From NCBI RefSeq assembly GCF_016808335.1, contig NC_053150.1:46403607-46467606 (forward strand): DNA of 64,000 nucleotides, read 5' to 3'. The position numbers and the translations under genes were made by a program. Positions 43,238-55,654 of this stretch are shown piece after piece. Each line of letters starts with the position of its first letter. The stretch's first letter is position 1. This DNA comes from Panicum virgatum (Eukaryota; Streptophyta; Magnoliopsida; Poales; Poaceae). The notes under the pieces were generated by a model. That model had not been told where the DNA came from. It saw only the letters and a list, made by a program, of their open reading frames with translations, and made no database searches.

Positions 43238-44628
43238 ATGTTGTACGGAAGAAGAGCGATATGTTCATTTCTACATTGTAAAGAGATATTCATAGACTTG
43301 AAATTGCGACTCTTGGAACCGAGTGTCTGTGCATTTTCCTATTTCACTTATTGTCTGCTACGTGTTTGCTAGAACTACAGTTTGAAGGGCAACTGTGATC
43401 AGTTACTGAATGCACTTGCTGATCAGTTAATATGGAATGCTGAAAGTCCTCAAACAGACCCCATCTTTTACTGTTAGTTTGGCATAATCAGTGATGCAAT
43501 AGCATAGCCTCTGATGATGCATTGAGATCACTTTTGTTCCCAGAAAATGTTAATATCATAATCAGTTATTTTGTCAGACTATTTTTGGAAGTTATTTTGT
43601 CAGACCACTATGACCTACCTTTCAGTGATAGCATCGTACTGAAGTGGAGTGATGTTTACCAGCTAAGAGTATTTTGAAGTTTATAACTAATGGTGACACA
43701 TGAGTTTAGTCCCTTCTGGCAAATCATAATCATTTTTCTGTGATTATTCCTAACTGCATTTTCTTCTCTGCTGCTCACTGTTCATATTAATGTGACCATA
43801 GGAGATGCAACTGGAATTATTTTTGAGCATTGTACTGAATATTTTTTTGACAATTTTAAAAAAATGACTGAATGACTTAGCTGCCACTTGTGAATGTCAC
43901 TTGTGAATGCCAGTGGCATAGCTGCACTTACAGATCAAGATGAGCCATGAAGTACAGTGGCCTTACAGATCAAGCATCAGCCAAACTGTGGCCTTGTGAT
44001 TTATGAAATAAAAACCAATTCTTCAGAATTCTTCAGAACAATAAAAACAATAAAATATCCAATGGAAAGACAAATTAAATTCCATTATAGAAGAACAAGA
44101 TCTACTGAACAAACATAATCAATGGATAAGCAAGAAGAGATTAGCAAGTCTGCCTAGCTTTCATTCATGGTCATTGGGGATGATCTGGTCATCTGGAACA
44201 AGAATAGATGCTGCATACAGAAAACTGACCTCCAGCTATTGGTAGCAGACTGGGCATCGAGAGCAACTGAAAATGACTAAACAATTCCAAAAACATAATA
44301 GTGCATTCTCCTGTTCTAGAGCTTGCTCCAATATACAAACTGTTTATTAGCTCAATCAAACCAGTACTTAATATTTTCAGAACATATAATAAAAACATTA
44401 TAAAGCCTGCAACCACAGGTCCCAAATCTCTTCTCAGTTCTGCTGAATGCCATCAAGAACATGCATGATTTTGTAGCCAAGTGAACAACACTTGAAGACC
44501 AGTAGCACATAACTGGAGCTGTCAGAAAATGTACAGTACCCTGAACATTCATATCAGTTACTGGACTCCAGATACTGAACTCATTGTGACTTACTGAACA
44601 TTCATATCAGTTACTGAACTTGATGAGA
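43238..44628. other. AT-rich DNA with small repeats
   Basis: No gene is seen. AACATTCATATCAGTTACTG occurs twice (near 44,543 and 44,597), close to the joint with the GC-rich ORF at 44,631. Confidence 0.4.
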
Positions 44629-44727
44629 GTATGGAGGATGACGGTTACGACGGGAGCCCGAGCAGAGGCGGCGGCGGCCGCCCCCGCGGCGACTGCCCCC
44701 ACGGCGACCGCGACCTTGGTGACCGCG

Positions 44728-47313
44728 TGTAACGCCCCGATATTTTGCCCCTGTAGATAACACTCGATATTTTTGCCTGTACGTGGCCATCGTGACCAAT
44801 TTGGCCACGGCACCGCGAGGGCGCGTGCGGCACCGCGAGAGCGCTGCACGCGCCGTGCGTCTCGCGCTGCTGCTCGCCGCTGCCCCTCTCTCCCCCTCCA
44901 TCGCCTCTCTCGCGTGCGGATGCCGCCAAGGCGCGCGCCGGCTGAGCTTGCCTGCGCCGCCTGCCTGCGAGCGCTCGCCGCATGTTTGCGCGCCGCTCGC
45001 CATGGCCGCCAGTCGCCGCCGCACGCCGCGAGCAGTGCCCACGCGGCACGGGCCGCGCCTTCGCGCGCGCCGGCACCGCCCGGCCGCGCTGGAGCTCGCA
45101 CCGCCCCCCAACGCCGCCATCTGGCCCTGTGCCAGCTGGAACGGCCACGCCGCCACGCCCGCCATGGCCGCCGCCCGCACCTCCACGCCGAGCCATCGAC
45201 CGAGCTCGCCCCGCCCTCCACCAACCCCCAAATCCGCTTGACCTCGGCTCCCTGAAGCTCCTTGGCCTCTCCTCCGCCCGCCCCGGCCACCGGAGTTCAC
45301 CGGAGTGAGCTCAGCACCGCCGCCGGCCGCCGCCCGCCGTGGAGCCGCCGCCACAGACCACCTCCTCGCGCTCCAAGGCCACCTACAGGTCCGCGCCGAT
45401 CTCCTCTCTCTCCTCCGCCCCGGGCCCTCGCCGCCGGCGAGCCCCCTCGCCGGGAAACGGCGGCGCCACCGCCTCCTCTGTTTTGGCCGGCCAGGGACCC
45501 GATCGCAAGAATCAAAATGTTCCAGGGGTCTATCTGCGAAAGTTCTTTTCTTTCTTAGTTTCAAAAGCAGTAAATTTGTAAAATCAATACAAAATCATAG
45601 AAAAATCAAAAAAATGCAAACTAAAATTTGTTGGATGCCTTGTTCTAAGATCTACAACTTTCCTTACAGGTTGATCCTTTAGTTTGTAAATAGTTTTTGT
45701 TCTAGTTTAAATATTAGTCTAGGTGGATGTAAATTTGAAAATGCATAGTAAATCATGGAAAAATCATAAAATAGGAAATAAAGATGTTTTGGAATCTTTG
45801 TGATTAGATCTATGCTAATGAACCTATAATATGACATGTGTTGGTAGAAAAATATTGTCCTAGAATTTTATCCATGCTTGTTAGGGATAAAATCATATAT
45901 GTAGTTATGTTGCTCCTTTTGCTATGAATTTTTTGTGGTAGGTTATTCATGTGATGTATGTTCTGTGGTAAAAATGTCAGAATTATTGATGCATGTATGA
46001 CTGAGTTATTGATTTAAGTTGGATAGTGCTTAATAAATTATTATGAATAATAGAAAGGGTAAAAATAGAAAATGTGCTAAACTTGTTTAATCTCTAGTAA
46101 ATTATAGTTTGAGCCATAAGTGACGAAACTTATTTTGTTATGCCCTCACGACTAGATATATGCTTTGGGTAGATAATATGACATGATTTAGTTTAATGTT
46201 TTGTTGGAAATCAATAATTGCTTGTTAATGCTTTATGTGGATAATTTGTAATAATTCCTTAAATGAAGTTGTAACAATTCAAATGCTTTAGCAATTTCAT
46301 GGTAAACTAGTGATAATGTTTGTAGTTTAAGGTAAGAATTTCACATCCTGAGTTACTAATTTACCTCATAATAGGTTTGTTTAATATTAAGAACATGGAT
46401 ATTAGGTTTAGAAGAAAATAAACATTTGTTTTGTACAAATGATGTCGTGACTGGTGGTTAGTCATCGGAGCTAGCTTTCATGAGCTGTCTAACAAAATTT
46501 TGAAACACTTTAATTACCTCTGACCTGTTGGTTGTATGAAGTGCTCGTGTGTTAAGCTAGTGTAGGGTTGATGCAACTATTGATAAGCATCTCTCTGTAT
46601 GCTGCCTGTGTCTGCTCTCTAGTTGTGCAAACTTCTTTATAAATACTGTACTGAATGGTAAATTCAGTTATTAAATTTTTGTTCATGTATAAATCATGTT
46701 AAATCTGATATATCAGAATGTGGTTTGTCTTTATTTACCTTGCTTATGCTTGCTCGCTTGTTACATCAAGTTCTAGTGTAATCCTTCTTGCTTTATCGTA
46801 TTGCTTGGCTTTTCTAAATAAATTTAGTAATGCTTTCTAGAAGGAAATACTTCAGGCTAAAATAAATTAAATGAACTCTAGTATTTCAGCACCAACCCAA
46901 TTGTCTTTTGAGTTTGTTTGTTGTGTTTACTCGATAAATGATTGCCAGTCATGTCTTTCTTTTAATCGTATCGCATTATATGGCATTATGCTCGTGCCCA
47001 TGCAATCGTGACATTGTGCTAGCCTCGCTTGTCCTTTTTGTTGTATCATCTACTACACTGACATGCATTCAGACATCCGCATTGGTGCATCTCATCTAGG
47101 TACGCTAGATGTACAACGCATGTAGGTGAAGCACATGATTTTGGAGCCGAGTCAGAAGACGGTGGATGGTGGACACATCTGGAAGATGGATGAATGGATC
47201 CCGATATGCATGACCGAAGAAAGGTACTTGCCAAGCGAGTATCATCTAACTAACACTGACTCAGTGTTAATCCCAGGCAAGTCCCGGAGCATAACCTGTT
47301 ATTTTAACTTATG

Positions 47314-47396
<83 letters not shown>

Positions 47397-48718
47397 GCAC
47401 TTGATTATGCATTAAGTTTCTAGACGTTGAATGAAACCCTAATTGCATAATTCCTAGGTTCCATTGGTCGAAATATTAGTATGGGTAGGTCGGTATCTTT
47501 GCCATGCTAAAAAAATAGAATTCGGTAGAAGTCGAGTAATTTCCTGTTACTCGCGAGATATAGGATGTCTCTATGAATTGATTATGGAATATTGGAATAT
47601 GGAGGAAAGGAAATGAATTGGAGACCGGGCGGGAACTGCCTAGCCCCGTCTGTGTCGGTTAAGGACTGTACCGTTGTCGGCCCTGCTGATCATGTTTGAA
47701 TTGTACTAACCGCATACCGGGAGTAGGAGGTAGTCGAAACCGGTAAGCCGAGTACTGCCTCATCCTCGAAAGTACAGGACTCCATCTCACCTCCTGGGGT
47801 AGTCGAGTAGTCGCGGAGAAATGGGGTTGCATATGTTTACTTTTGGTGGTCTCACGTTGAGCTCGGCTGACCATATGATGGTGGGGTGGTCCTGTAGTTC
47901 GAGACGGGGAGGGGAATGGTTGGCTCGTATAGTCCGACGGGGCATATGCGTGCCGTGTTGGTTAGGTCCACATTGCAAGGTTAAATCGGATCGATTCGCC
48001 ATCAGTCGCTCTCAGACATGAGCACCTTGATCTCCGAGTCACATCGTAGTAAGGAAATGAAACGAAATGATATGATACATGTTGATGTTATTTAATCATT
48101 TATGTTTTCACATTGATTGTTATAGATCTGCAAATCATAAATGTTTAGCAACTTTATAACTATAATTTGGAGTTAAAATTTTGAAATTAAGGATCTACCC
48201 TTAGATGCTTTTCTGCAAATAAATCCACCAGCCAGAAGACTTTGCATGTCTAGATATGTGGGCTAAGTATACCCAAAAGTCGGATAAGTCTTGCTGAGTA
48301 TTAGTATACTCAGGGTTTATTGTTTACCCTGTTTCAGGTATAGAAGTTAACCAGGATTCGCATCAGGGGGCTCGATGTGACGACCTCACGTGTTCATAGT
48401 TATCGTTTTGTTTTATTGGTTCTCAATCAAATTTCCTTCTCTCAGGTCATATTCTCTTCCGCTGTTGTCATTTATTTTATGTAAATTCTAAATTTAAAAT
48501 TGTTTTGTAAATATTCATGTTATTATCTATTTTTGTGAAATTATATTATGCTGGTACCGTCTGTGCTCGCCGTTGCGCGAGACTTCTGGTGTGTTTCGAT
48601 CGGCCTGTGGGTTGGAAACAGGCTGTCAGGTTACACTTAATTAAGCTAATGTGCCTGATGCGTTGAAATGATGGTCATTACGTTTAATTAAGCCGTTTAA
48701 CTTGGCGTTTCTGTCACA
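44728..48718. mobile_element. Solo-LTR-like insertion (copy 2)
   Basis: It is 3,991 bp, TGTAACGCC...CTGTCACA, flanked by CCGCG (44,723-44,727 and 48,719-48,723). It is orthologous to 19,586-23,549. The main length difference is the TA microsatellite plus small indels in the GC-rich start. No pol motifs are present. Confidence 0.7.
47322..47395. repeat. Long TA microsatellite (copy 2)
   Basis: About 37 uninterrupted TA units, against about nine at the same place in copy 1. Confidence 0.95.
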
Positions 48719-50346
48719 CCGCGCCAGCGGCGACCGCCCCCGCTGTTCTCGACCCGCCATCCTCCCCGATTCGACCGGAAGCTGCTGCGGGACGAGTGAC
48801 GCGTGCGGCGTCGATTTCATCTCCGGCGTCTTCAAGCTCATCGGACTGCTCCTTCTCCTCCGCCGCTCTTGAGCGCAAGGGGGCTAAGTACAGTCGAGAG
48901 CTGGCCGCGGCACGGGAGCGGCGACTTCAAGCTCTCGCCAAGGCTACGGTTGAGGTAGTTGTTGTATCCCCTCCTCCCTCCCCTCGCGTAGTCCTCCAGC
49001 CGCCACCGTCGCAGTCATCCCCTCCCACGTCGCCTCCGCCGCATTCATCCCCATTCCCATCGTAACATGAGGTTTCCCTCTTTCCGCCGCACCTCCCCTC
49101 ATCCCCACATCTGCACTGCTCTCCACATCATGCTTCGACATCTCCGCCATGCGATTCACTTCTTATTTCGTGTTCCCCTATCCGGTTGGATTATGCGACG
49201 AATTCGTCGGTTGTTCTCGAATCAACGAAGGATGAAGTGGTTGATCATATGACATCTAATTTTGACTCTGATAGTACAGATTGGGAATCGGACTCCTCGG
49301 AGGCCTTACAACGATATCATAAGAAATTTGCGAGAATGTCTGAAAGAAATGATGCGAATATTAGGCCAGCGGAAATTCCGACGGCTGATTCGTATCAGTT
49401 GGACTCAGCTGTGTCTCATTCCGGCATTTCGCTAAGCTGTCTGGTGAAAACTCCACTCCCAGAGCCAAATCATGGCTTGTTGGTTGAATGCAACACAAGT
49501 GAGAACGTCCAAAATGTCATTGAAATGTCTGATTCCAAACTAACGGAAAATCCGATTACTGGATCAGGGCAAAATACAAATGGAGATATGGTTGGGATTG
49601 ATGGGGAGCAGACACAAACAGTCTATAATCGTGTCATGAAAGTATGAAACACAAATGGAATCATCAGGTAAGGTTTATCTCCTCAACCAGAGGGATTAAT
49701 CACGGGAGGAGCCATGGAGCTTACTCATTCCCAATGAATCCTTCTGAAAGGGAACTAAGACAAAAATCATTAGCTGTGAGATTTCCATTTGAGCAGGTTC
49801 TGAATGATAGGGTTAAACTAAAGTATGCTCCGATTGAATTCCAATGGAATATTCAGGAAAATCCTGATAAAATAACAGAGCCCCTTGCATTCGCTCAAAT
49901 TATGGAGAAGAAGCCTGACATGTGGGGTTACAGACGTCAGAACGGTGGTTCAGACTTCAGACAACCGCCCAAGGTGAGAATTGTCACCGGTCTATTAGGA
50001 GCATATGCCTGAACAAGTGACACATGTCACCAACCTAAAGCAAACTGCTAAGGGTAAGTGTAACAAGAATAGTGACCGTGGGTCAGGTCACCTCCCTCCC
50101 AATCCATCTTTTACTGGCATAGAATACTCCCAACCCATGCCCATCTCAAACCTGCAAAAGTTCGTGGGTCACCTTTGGGAGAAACCTAGGCCCTGTTTGG
50201 TTGTGTGGATGGGAAACATGTTATGGAATTATTTTCATGTGTTTGGGTCTCACGGGATGGGCCAAAGACGGGACCCACAGCTGACCGCGTCAGGCGTCAG
50301 CATGCGCATCACTCCGCGCACAACGATGCGCCCCCAATGCGCTTCA

Positions 50347-50554
50347 GGCCTTGTTTAGTTCCCACCCCATAAACCTCGTAAACGCAAAAAAAATGTCACA
50401 TCGAATATTTCGACACATATATGAAGTACTAAATAAAGTCTATTTATAAAACTTTTTGCATAGATGGGCTGTAAATTGCGAGACGAATCTAATGAGCCTA
50501 CTTAATCCATGATTTGCAGCAGTGATGCTACAGTAACCATCCGCTAATTATTAA
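50347..50554. mobile_element. Left half of a Tourist-like MITE (copy 2)
   Basis: Same half element as 25,223-25,431, cut at the same base by the Helitron-like terminus. Confidence 0.75.
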
Positions 50555-50584
50555 CTAGCAAGGTGGCCCGCGCTAATAGCGCGG
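50555..50584 (-). mobile_element. Helitron-like 3' terminus (minus strand), copy 2
   Basis: Hairpin CCGCGC-TATTA-GCGCGG (50,584-50,568) with terminal CTAG next to T, identical to copy 1. Confidence 0.6.
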
Positions 50585-52122
50585 CTAGTCTGATTTCAGC
50601 TATCATAGTAACATTATGTACATAAAATTCATTTTTCTATCTCTAGGTAGTTTCTTACTTTTCTTTCTCATAGTGATGAGGTATATGTGTAGATTCTTTT
50701 CAGTTGTTATATTCTCCCATTGTCTTCTTGAGCAATTACATCAATATACCATCTTCTTTCTTGGGCCTTGAACAAGCTAATTTTCTCATCAATGATCAAG
50801 ATCTTGGTGCGCATCTAATCATTCAACATCATATATAAATCTATACTCTTTTATATTCTCCTACTTTTTTAAACATGATTTGCTCAAGCCTGTGGACACC
50901 CTAGGCTGGATGGACTTCATATTCTTATACTATTATTTTATCACTTTAAGTTTTAGTTTTGTGTACTTTTTTAGCTATGGTCTCGATATCATTCTTAGGA
51001 ACTACACAAATAGACCATCCTCTTTTCCACGCCTTGAGCAAGCCAATTTCCCCTCTAATCATCCCAGTCTTGATGCATGTGTAGTCCATTAATATTCTGA
51101 ACTAAACCTCCCCTCCTTGATATTCTAATAGAATACTTTAGCCCAAGACAAATCTACACCGCTCCATATTGGTATTCATAGTCTTTTTGGCCCTATTTAC
51201 CTTGTCTCTTCTTTTATACTTTCTCTCTTGCCTTGCCTTCTATATGTTGTTGTTCTTGTCTTCTAAGAATGCTTCATCTTTTACATCATGCTTTTCTATC
51301 ATGACCTGCTCGTATTGATCCATAGGTTATCCGTGTTCCCATTTATCATGTTGGCTTTCACCGACATATCTATTATGATGCCCACATCCTTTTGCAGCAT
51401 TTCATTATGACCAATAGGATTTCCATGTCCTCTACTGATAGCTTGGCATTATGTACCCTAATGGTAAAATGTTAATCTTATAATGCACTCATTATTTAAT
51501 CCTAATTTTAGGTTAAACCAATTAAATTTTATATAAGCTATTTATTTGGATATTTTAGTATCACTAGCGGACCTAGGGCCTAGCGACCCTAAGTCGTCGC
51601 CCGTGCTCCTCTGCTGCAAATTCTACTATGAGCCTAGATCTTCATAAAATCCAACTTATATCTTCTCTTTTTTAGTTTAACTTGGTTAATATTTTACCAG
51701 TACTGTGAAAAAAGCAGGTAGCATTAAAATTTTAGGAACCAATGTCCCTTTATTTAAGTAATCTGTTCAAAATTTAGATACTATTTGTCATTACTATTCC
51801 TAAAGATTTAGTGATTTATTTTATTATTTACTTGGATCTTTTATTTTTATATTTCTATTTTTAGATTTTATATTGTATTAAACAAACCCCTCTAGAATAA
51901 TTTAAAATATTGGATTATCATAAGAATCAATGTTATCAATTATCTTTTATTAGTATGGCAATTTCAAGCCATATTTATAAATCTATCTTAAATAATTTTA
52001 CTTTACATGGGCTATATATATATATATAATTTGCTTCCCAAACTCAATAGAAATCAAATATCAGTTTTTATTATTTGATTAATTTGGATCCGATACTAAA
52101 ATAGCTCCGTGCCAACTTTAGT
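50585..52122. other. AT-rich DNA without recognised genes (copy 2)
   Basis: Equivalent to 25,462-26,999. It is probably the body of a Helitron-like element, and no gene is seen. Confidence 0.5.
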
Positions 52123-52183
52123 ACCGGACTAAAAGTTAACCGGTACTAATCGTATGGGACGAAAGCTCGTTTTTCTTGTAGTG
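52123..52183 (-). mobile_element. Isolated CACTA-type terminus (copy 2)
   Basis: On the minus strand it starts CACTACAAGAAAAACGAG, the canonical CACTA form. No partner end was found. Confidence 0.6.
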
Positions 52184-52592
52184 TATGCACTCTTTTTCAA
52201 GTGCTAATTTCCTTTTTCTTATTCTAAATTTAGCTATTTGGTTGTAGTGAAGTCTGAATTTTATTATTTTTAATTCCTAATTTATTTATTTACTAATCAT
52301 ATTTGGCAAGTTTTTTTTTATCAAATCCTAATTTTCTCAATTTTTTAATTATATATATATATATCATATTTGATATAGACTCTTTGAGTTAATTTTGATC
52401 GTTAGATCTTCATAAAATTTCATGGTGTATATTCTCCTCTTTTTAGATACTTGGTAATGTCCAGGCTCTCTCGACGAATGTGGTGATTTTCTTTTAACGC
52501 TGCTTTATTTGTCGTGCTTTGCAAAAAAATTGATGTCGTGATGGATGCTACCGATCCATACATACATATGCTGTTGTTGTTTAATCATCTAG

Positions 52593-52936
52593 CAGCCAGT
52601 GTTTGTAGTATTACCCCGACTCCGAAATGAAGCGGCCAACCGTGTAACATATATATCCAAGGGCGAGCAGGTAGTATAGGACCGAGGTTCACGTAGGCGA
52701 CCAACGCTTTGCCATCAGCCCATCCTAAACCGATGGTCACCCCCAACAAACATTGAAGATGCAGCATGGCGTACATGTCAGCTTGTGGTCTATGAAAAAG
52801 GTCATGTCATGTCACATGTGAGGCTCGTCGGCAGCTTGCCGGCTGCATGCTGTTGAGGAGTATGGCGAAGGCAAGCAGCACGGAGAGATCATGCATGGCG
52901 GCGAGCACACCCTCGCTGGACGTGAAGAGGTGCCCC
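52593..52936 (-). pseudogene. MATE (DTX-type) transporter gene fragment (copy 2)
   Basis: Same fragment as 27,467-27,810, with one difference seen (HLQCLL for HFQCLL in the flanking frame). It keeps the LLNSMQP and KALVAYVNLG motifs of the C-terminal half of MATE antiporters. It lies 5' of and opposite to the ACA exons. Confidence 0.7.
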
Positions 52937-53292
52937 GGCGCTAATTTTTAGAAGCTTATTTACTTATCATATTCGGTAAGGATTTTTAATCAAAGAAATT
53001 TTTTATTAATTTATTAATTCTGAAATATATATTTCATTGATGCCGGCAAGCCGGTGGTGAAAGTTGTGTTCAGATCAAGTTACAAATAGGAGCGTTTGCA
53101 GGAGTAGGAGTTACAGCATTGGGAAGTTTTGTACTACAACAAGCAATAATTTAATTGGTAGCTATATTTTTCGGCATGTTATTACTTGTGCTATTCTTGA
53201 CATCCACATAACAGCTATAAGAATGAACTCATTTACCTGTGCTCCCAATGCCATTCATTACACAGTTCTGATATGATTATCTTTATGTGAAG

Positions 53293-54598
53293 GTGGCGAA
53301 AGAGAGTGCGGATGTTATCATTCTTGATGACAACTTCTCCACTATAGCCACTGTTGCTAAGTGGGGTCGATCAGTGTACATCAATATTCAGAAGTTTGTG
53401 CAGTTTCAGCTGACAGTCAATGTGGTTGCTCTCATTGTAAACTTCTCTTCAGCTTGCTTGATAGGTATTTATGAAAAGTTGATTTTATTTTTTCCCTTAA
53501 AATAAAGAATTTATGCTGCAATGCAATTACATCTATCACATAAATACTGGAATGAACCTTTTATATTTGCAATAATGTTTCGGATAATCCAAATTTGTGT
53601 TATAATACTAACGCTGCAAACTTCAAACTTTCAAATCTGTTTGTTCTGTAAGTTGTTTCTCACTGTTCCTGTACTTTTGCTTGTTGATGAAGGGAGTGCT
53701 CCTCTTACCGCTGTGCAATTGCTCTGGGTCAACATGATCATGGACACACTAGGCGCACTGGCATTGGCCACAGAACCTCCAAACAATGAGCTGATGAAGA
53801 GAACTCCTGTTGGAAGGAAAGGAAACTTCATCAGCAACGTCATGTGGAGGAACATCATGGGACAGGCCATCTACCAGTTCCTTGTGATTTGGTATCTGCA
53901 GGCTGAAGGGAAATGGCTCTTTGCAATCGAGGGCGACAACTCCGATCTAGTCTTGAACACAATCATCTTTAACTGCTTCGTATTCTGCCAGGTAATTTGG
54001 AAGTGGCTTCTTGCATTTATTTTTCTGCTTTTACCAAATATGTAGGCCCCCATTGGCTTTACTTTGTGTTTCTTGCTGGAACTATGGCATTAGTGTGCTA
54101 ATGAATTTATATCGGAAAATATGGGATTATTCCACAGAATCCCTACTAAGAAAGGCTGAAACCTGAAAATAGTACTTTGATACTTTCAACTGTCAGAAAA
54201 GGGGTTTCTTTATGGCAATCTGGGAAAGTATGATTACTGGAAGTTTGAAATGGTCATGAATATGGAATAAACATCCATGAACAATACTATTTTTATTCGT
54301 TTTAACATGCGAAGCTCCACTAATTCTTTTCTTTTCCTGAACCGTGCAGGTTTTCAATGAGGTGAGCTCAAGGGAGATGGAGAGGATAAATGTCTTCCAG
54401 GGCATCCTAGACAACAATGTCTTCGCCGCCGTCCTCGGCAGCACCGTCGTCTTCCAGTTCATCATAATCCAGTTCCTCGGCAACTTCGCGAACACGACCC
54501 CTCTCACGTTCACGCAGTGGATCGCCAGCATCTTCATCGGCTTCATTGGCATGCCGATCGCCGTTGCGGTGAAGATGGTGCCGGTCGATTCTGCGTAG
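53293..54598 (+). pseudogene. Autoinhibited Ca2+-ATPase (ACA), last three exons only (copy 2)
   Basis: Exons 53,293-53,464, 53,693-53,991 and 54,350-54,598 have the same lengths (172, 299, 249) and borders as copy 1 and encode 239 residues. The first two exons are almost identical to copy 1. The last exon differs more (VFQGILDNN for VFEGILDNN, plus silent changes close together). The phosphorylation and nucleotide domains are missing, so it cannot pump Ca2+ by itself. The intact frame in both copies suggests either recent truncation or some constraint. Confidence 0.9.
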
Positions 54599-55201
54599 GA
54601 GGCACTACTAATTCCTGTCAGAAACTGAAGCCTGGCAATTTTTGGCCATTGCCATTTGCATAACTAGTTCTTTTTTTCTCTCTTTTGTGTAATGCATTTA
54701 GGTAAGTCGTCTTTGCCCATTTTTATTGCTCTATGATCTAGAAGTTGAGACAGGTAATGGGCCTGATCATTCAGACTGTCGAATAGGATCATGTAGCTTT
54801 TGGTGTTCCAAATTCGTCACTCTTTATGTGTTTCCTTTGGAACTCTGGAACTGTACATGGCTCGAATTGTTTGCACCAAGAACGAGTCCATTCATTTGTG
54901 ATTCTACAACTGGAGCTTGAACTTGCTGCTGTTTTCCCGTCACAACTCACAAGCTCCATAAGCAACTGAAGCAAGGCAATGCGTGCCACGCGTCCGCGGC
55001 CAGTGCGCCGCCGGGTTGCTGCTCCGTGCGGTGCCCGGCGCGGGCGCGCGGCTACCCGTCCCCTCGCCGTGCACACGTTCCGCCAGCGCGACGGGAGGCG
55101 CCGCCCATGGGCCGGAGGTTCGGCCGGCCGGAACCCGGGCCTCCGGCTAGCCGTCGCCGACCTGTGTGTGGCACTAGGCGGCGTGAGCATGAACTAGTGT
55201 G
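54599..55201. other. ACA 3' flank and GC-rich joint (third copy type)
   Basis: Equivalent to 29,474-30,097 but with many substitutions and indels. No gene is supported. Confidence 0.55.
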
Positions 55202-55430
55202 CCGGATTCCTTTTTCCTGGCGGACGCCGGACGCGGAAAGGGGCCACGGCCAGCCCATGCCGGAGGCGCCATTGACTCATCGCCGGCCAGTGCGAGCTCC
55301 ACGTCTGGGTACGTCACAAAGCGCACCAAGGTGGGCGCCGGAGGCAGTGAGACGAGGAGAAACGGCCGCGCGAGGACGACGCCGTTCCCCAGGCGGTGAT
55401 TGGTCGGGCCCGTTGGGGACGGCCGGGACG

Positions 55431-55465
55431 GGGGGTGGACGGTATTTCAATCACCGTCCACCCCC
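55431..55465. repeat. Hairpin 1, copy 3
   Basis: Arms GGGGGTGGACGGT and ACCGTCCACCCCC, unchanged although the surroundings have diverged. Confidence 0.8.
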
Positions 55466-55621
55466 GGTGCCCTGTCTCCCTCCATTTCCCGATCCAAATC
55501 GCGACGAAAAGTTCTGAAAAAAATCGCACAGACTGAGGAAGGAATGAAGAAAAAACCCACCAAATTTCGTTTTCATTCTCGCTCTGTGGAGGGAGAAATT
55601 AAATCGAGAAAATCTGGAGGC

Positions 55622-55654
55622 GGGGTGGACGGTATTTCAAATTCCGTCCACCCC
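55622..55654. repeat. Hairpin 2, copy 3
   Basis: An 11-bp perfect stem, GGGGTGGACGG and CCGTCCACCCC. The spacer differs from copies 1 and 2, and the GGAC duplication is absent. Confidence 0.75.

Larger units (their letters stand above)
40287..44628. other. 4.3-kb segment present only in copy 2
   Basis: This segment (with the last 92 bp of the LINE) is missing from copy 1. Because it contains the LINE's own second target-site duplication, copy 2 is ancestral and copy 1 has a deletion. It holds the neprosin pseudogene (40,485-41,330), an unidentified ORF at 42,956-43,237, and otherwise AT-rich DNA. Confidence 0.85.
44638..50052 (+). pseudogene. Ala/Pro/Ser-rich ORF, split by a solo LTR and broken (copy 2)
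   Basis: The same frame as in copy 1 starts at ATG 44,638 and reaches 44,727 in 30 codons, then resumes in frame at 48,724. Copy 2 lacks 45 bp between ACCGCGCC repeats, an in-frame loss, and has a TAA at 49,063-49,065 where copy 1 has TCC. The frame reopens to 49,647 (RVMKV, stop) and is followed by 49,644-50,012 (KHKWNHQVRF...YRRQNGGSDFRQPPKV), which lacks the frameshift of copy 1. The product is unknown. Neither copy is intact. Confidence 0.5.
28881..54000. repeat. Tandem segmental duplication, copy 2
   Basis: This is the second direct copy, with a period of about 25.1 kb measured between equivalent ACA exons (28,167 and 53,293; 28,567 and 53,693). It carries uninterrupted target sites where copy 1 has insertions, and it keeps 4.4 kb (40,195-44,630) missing from copy 1. 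It is therefore closer to the ancestral unit. Differences of its own include a long TA microsatellite, a 45-bp deletion and a nonsense codon in the Ala/Pro/Ser-rich ORF. Confidence 0.9.
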
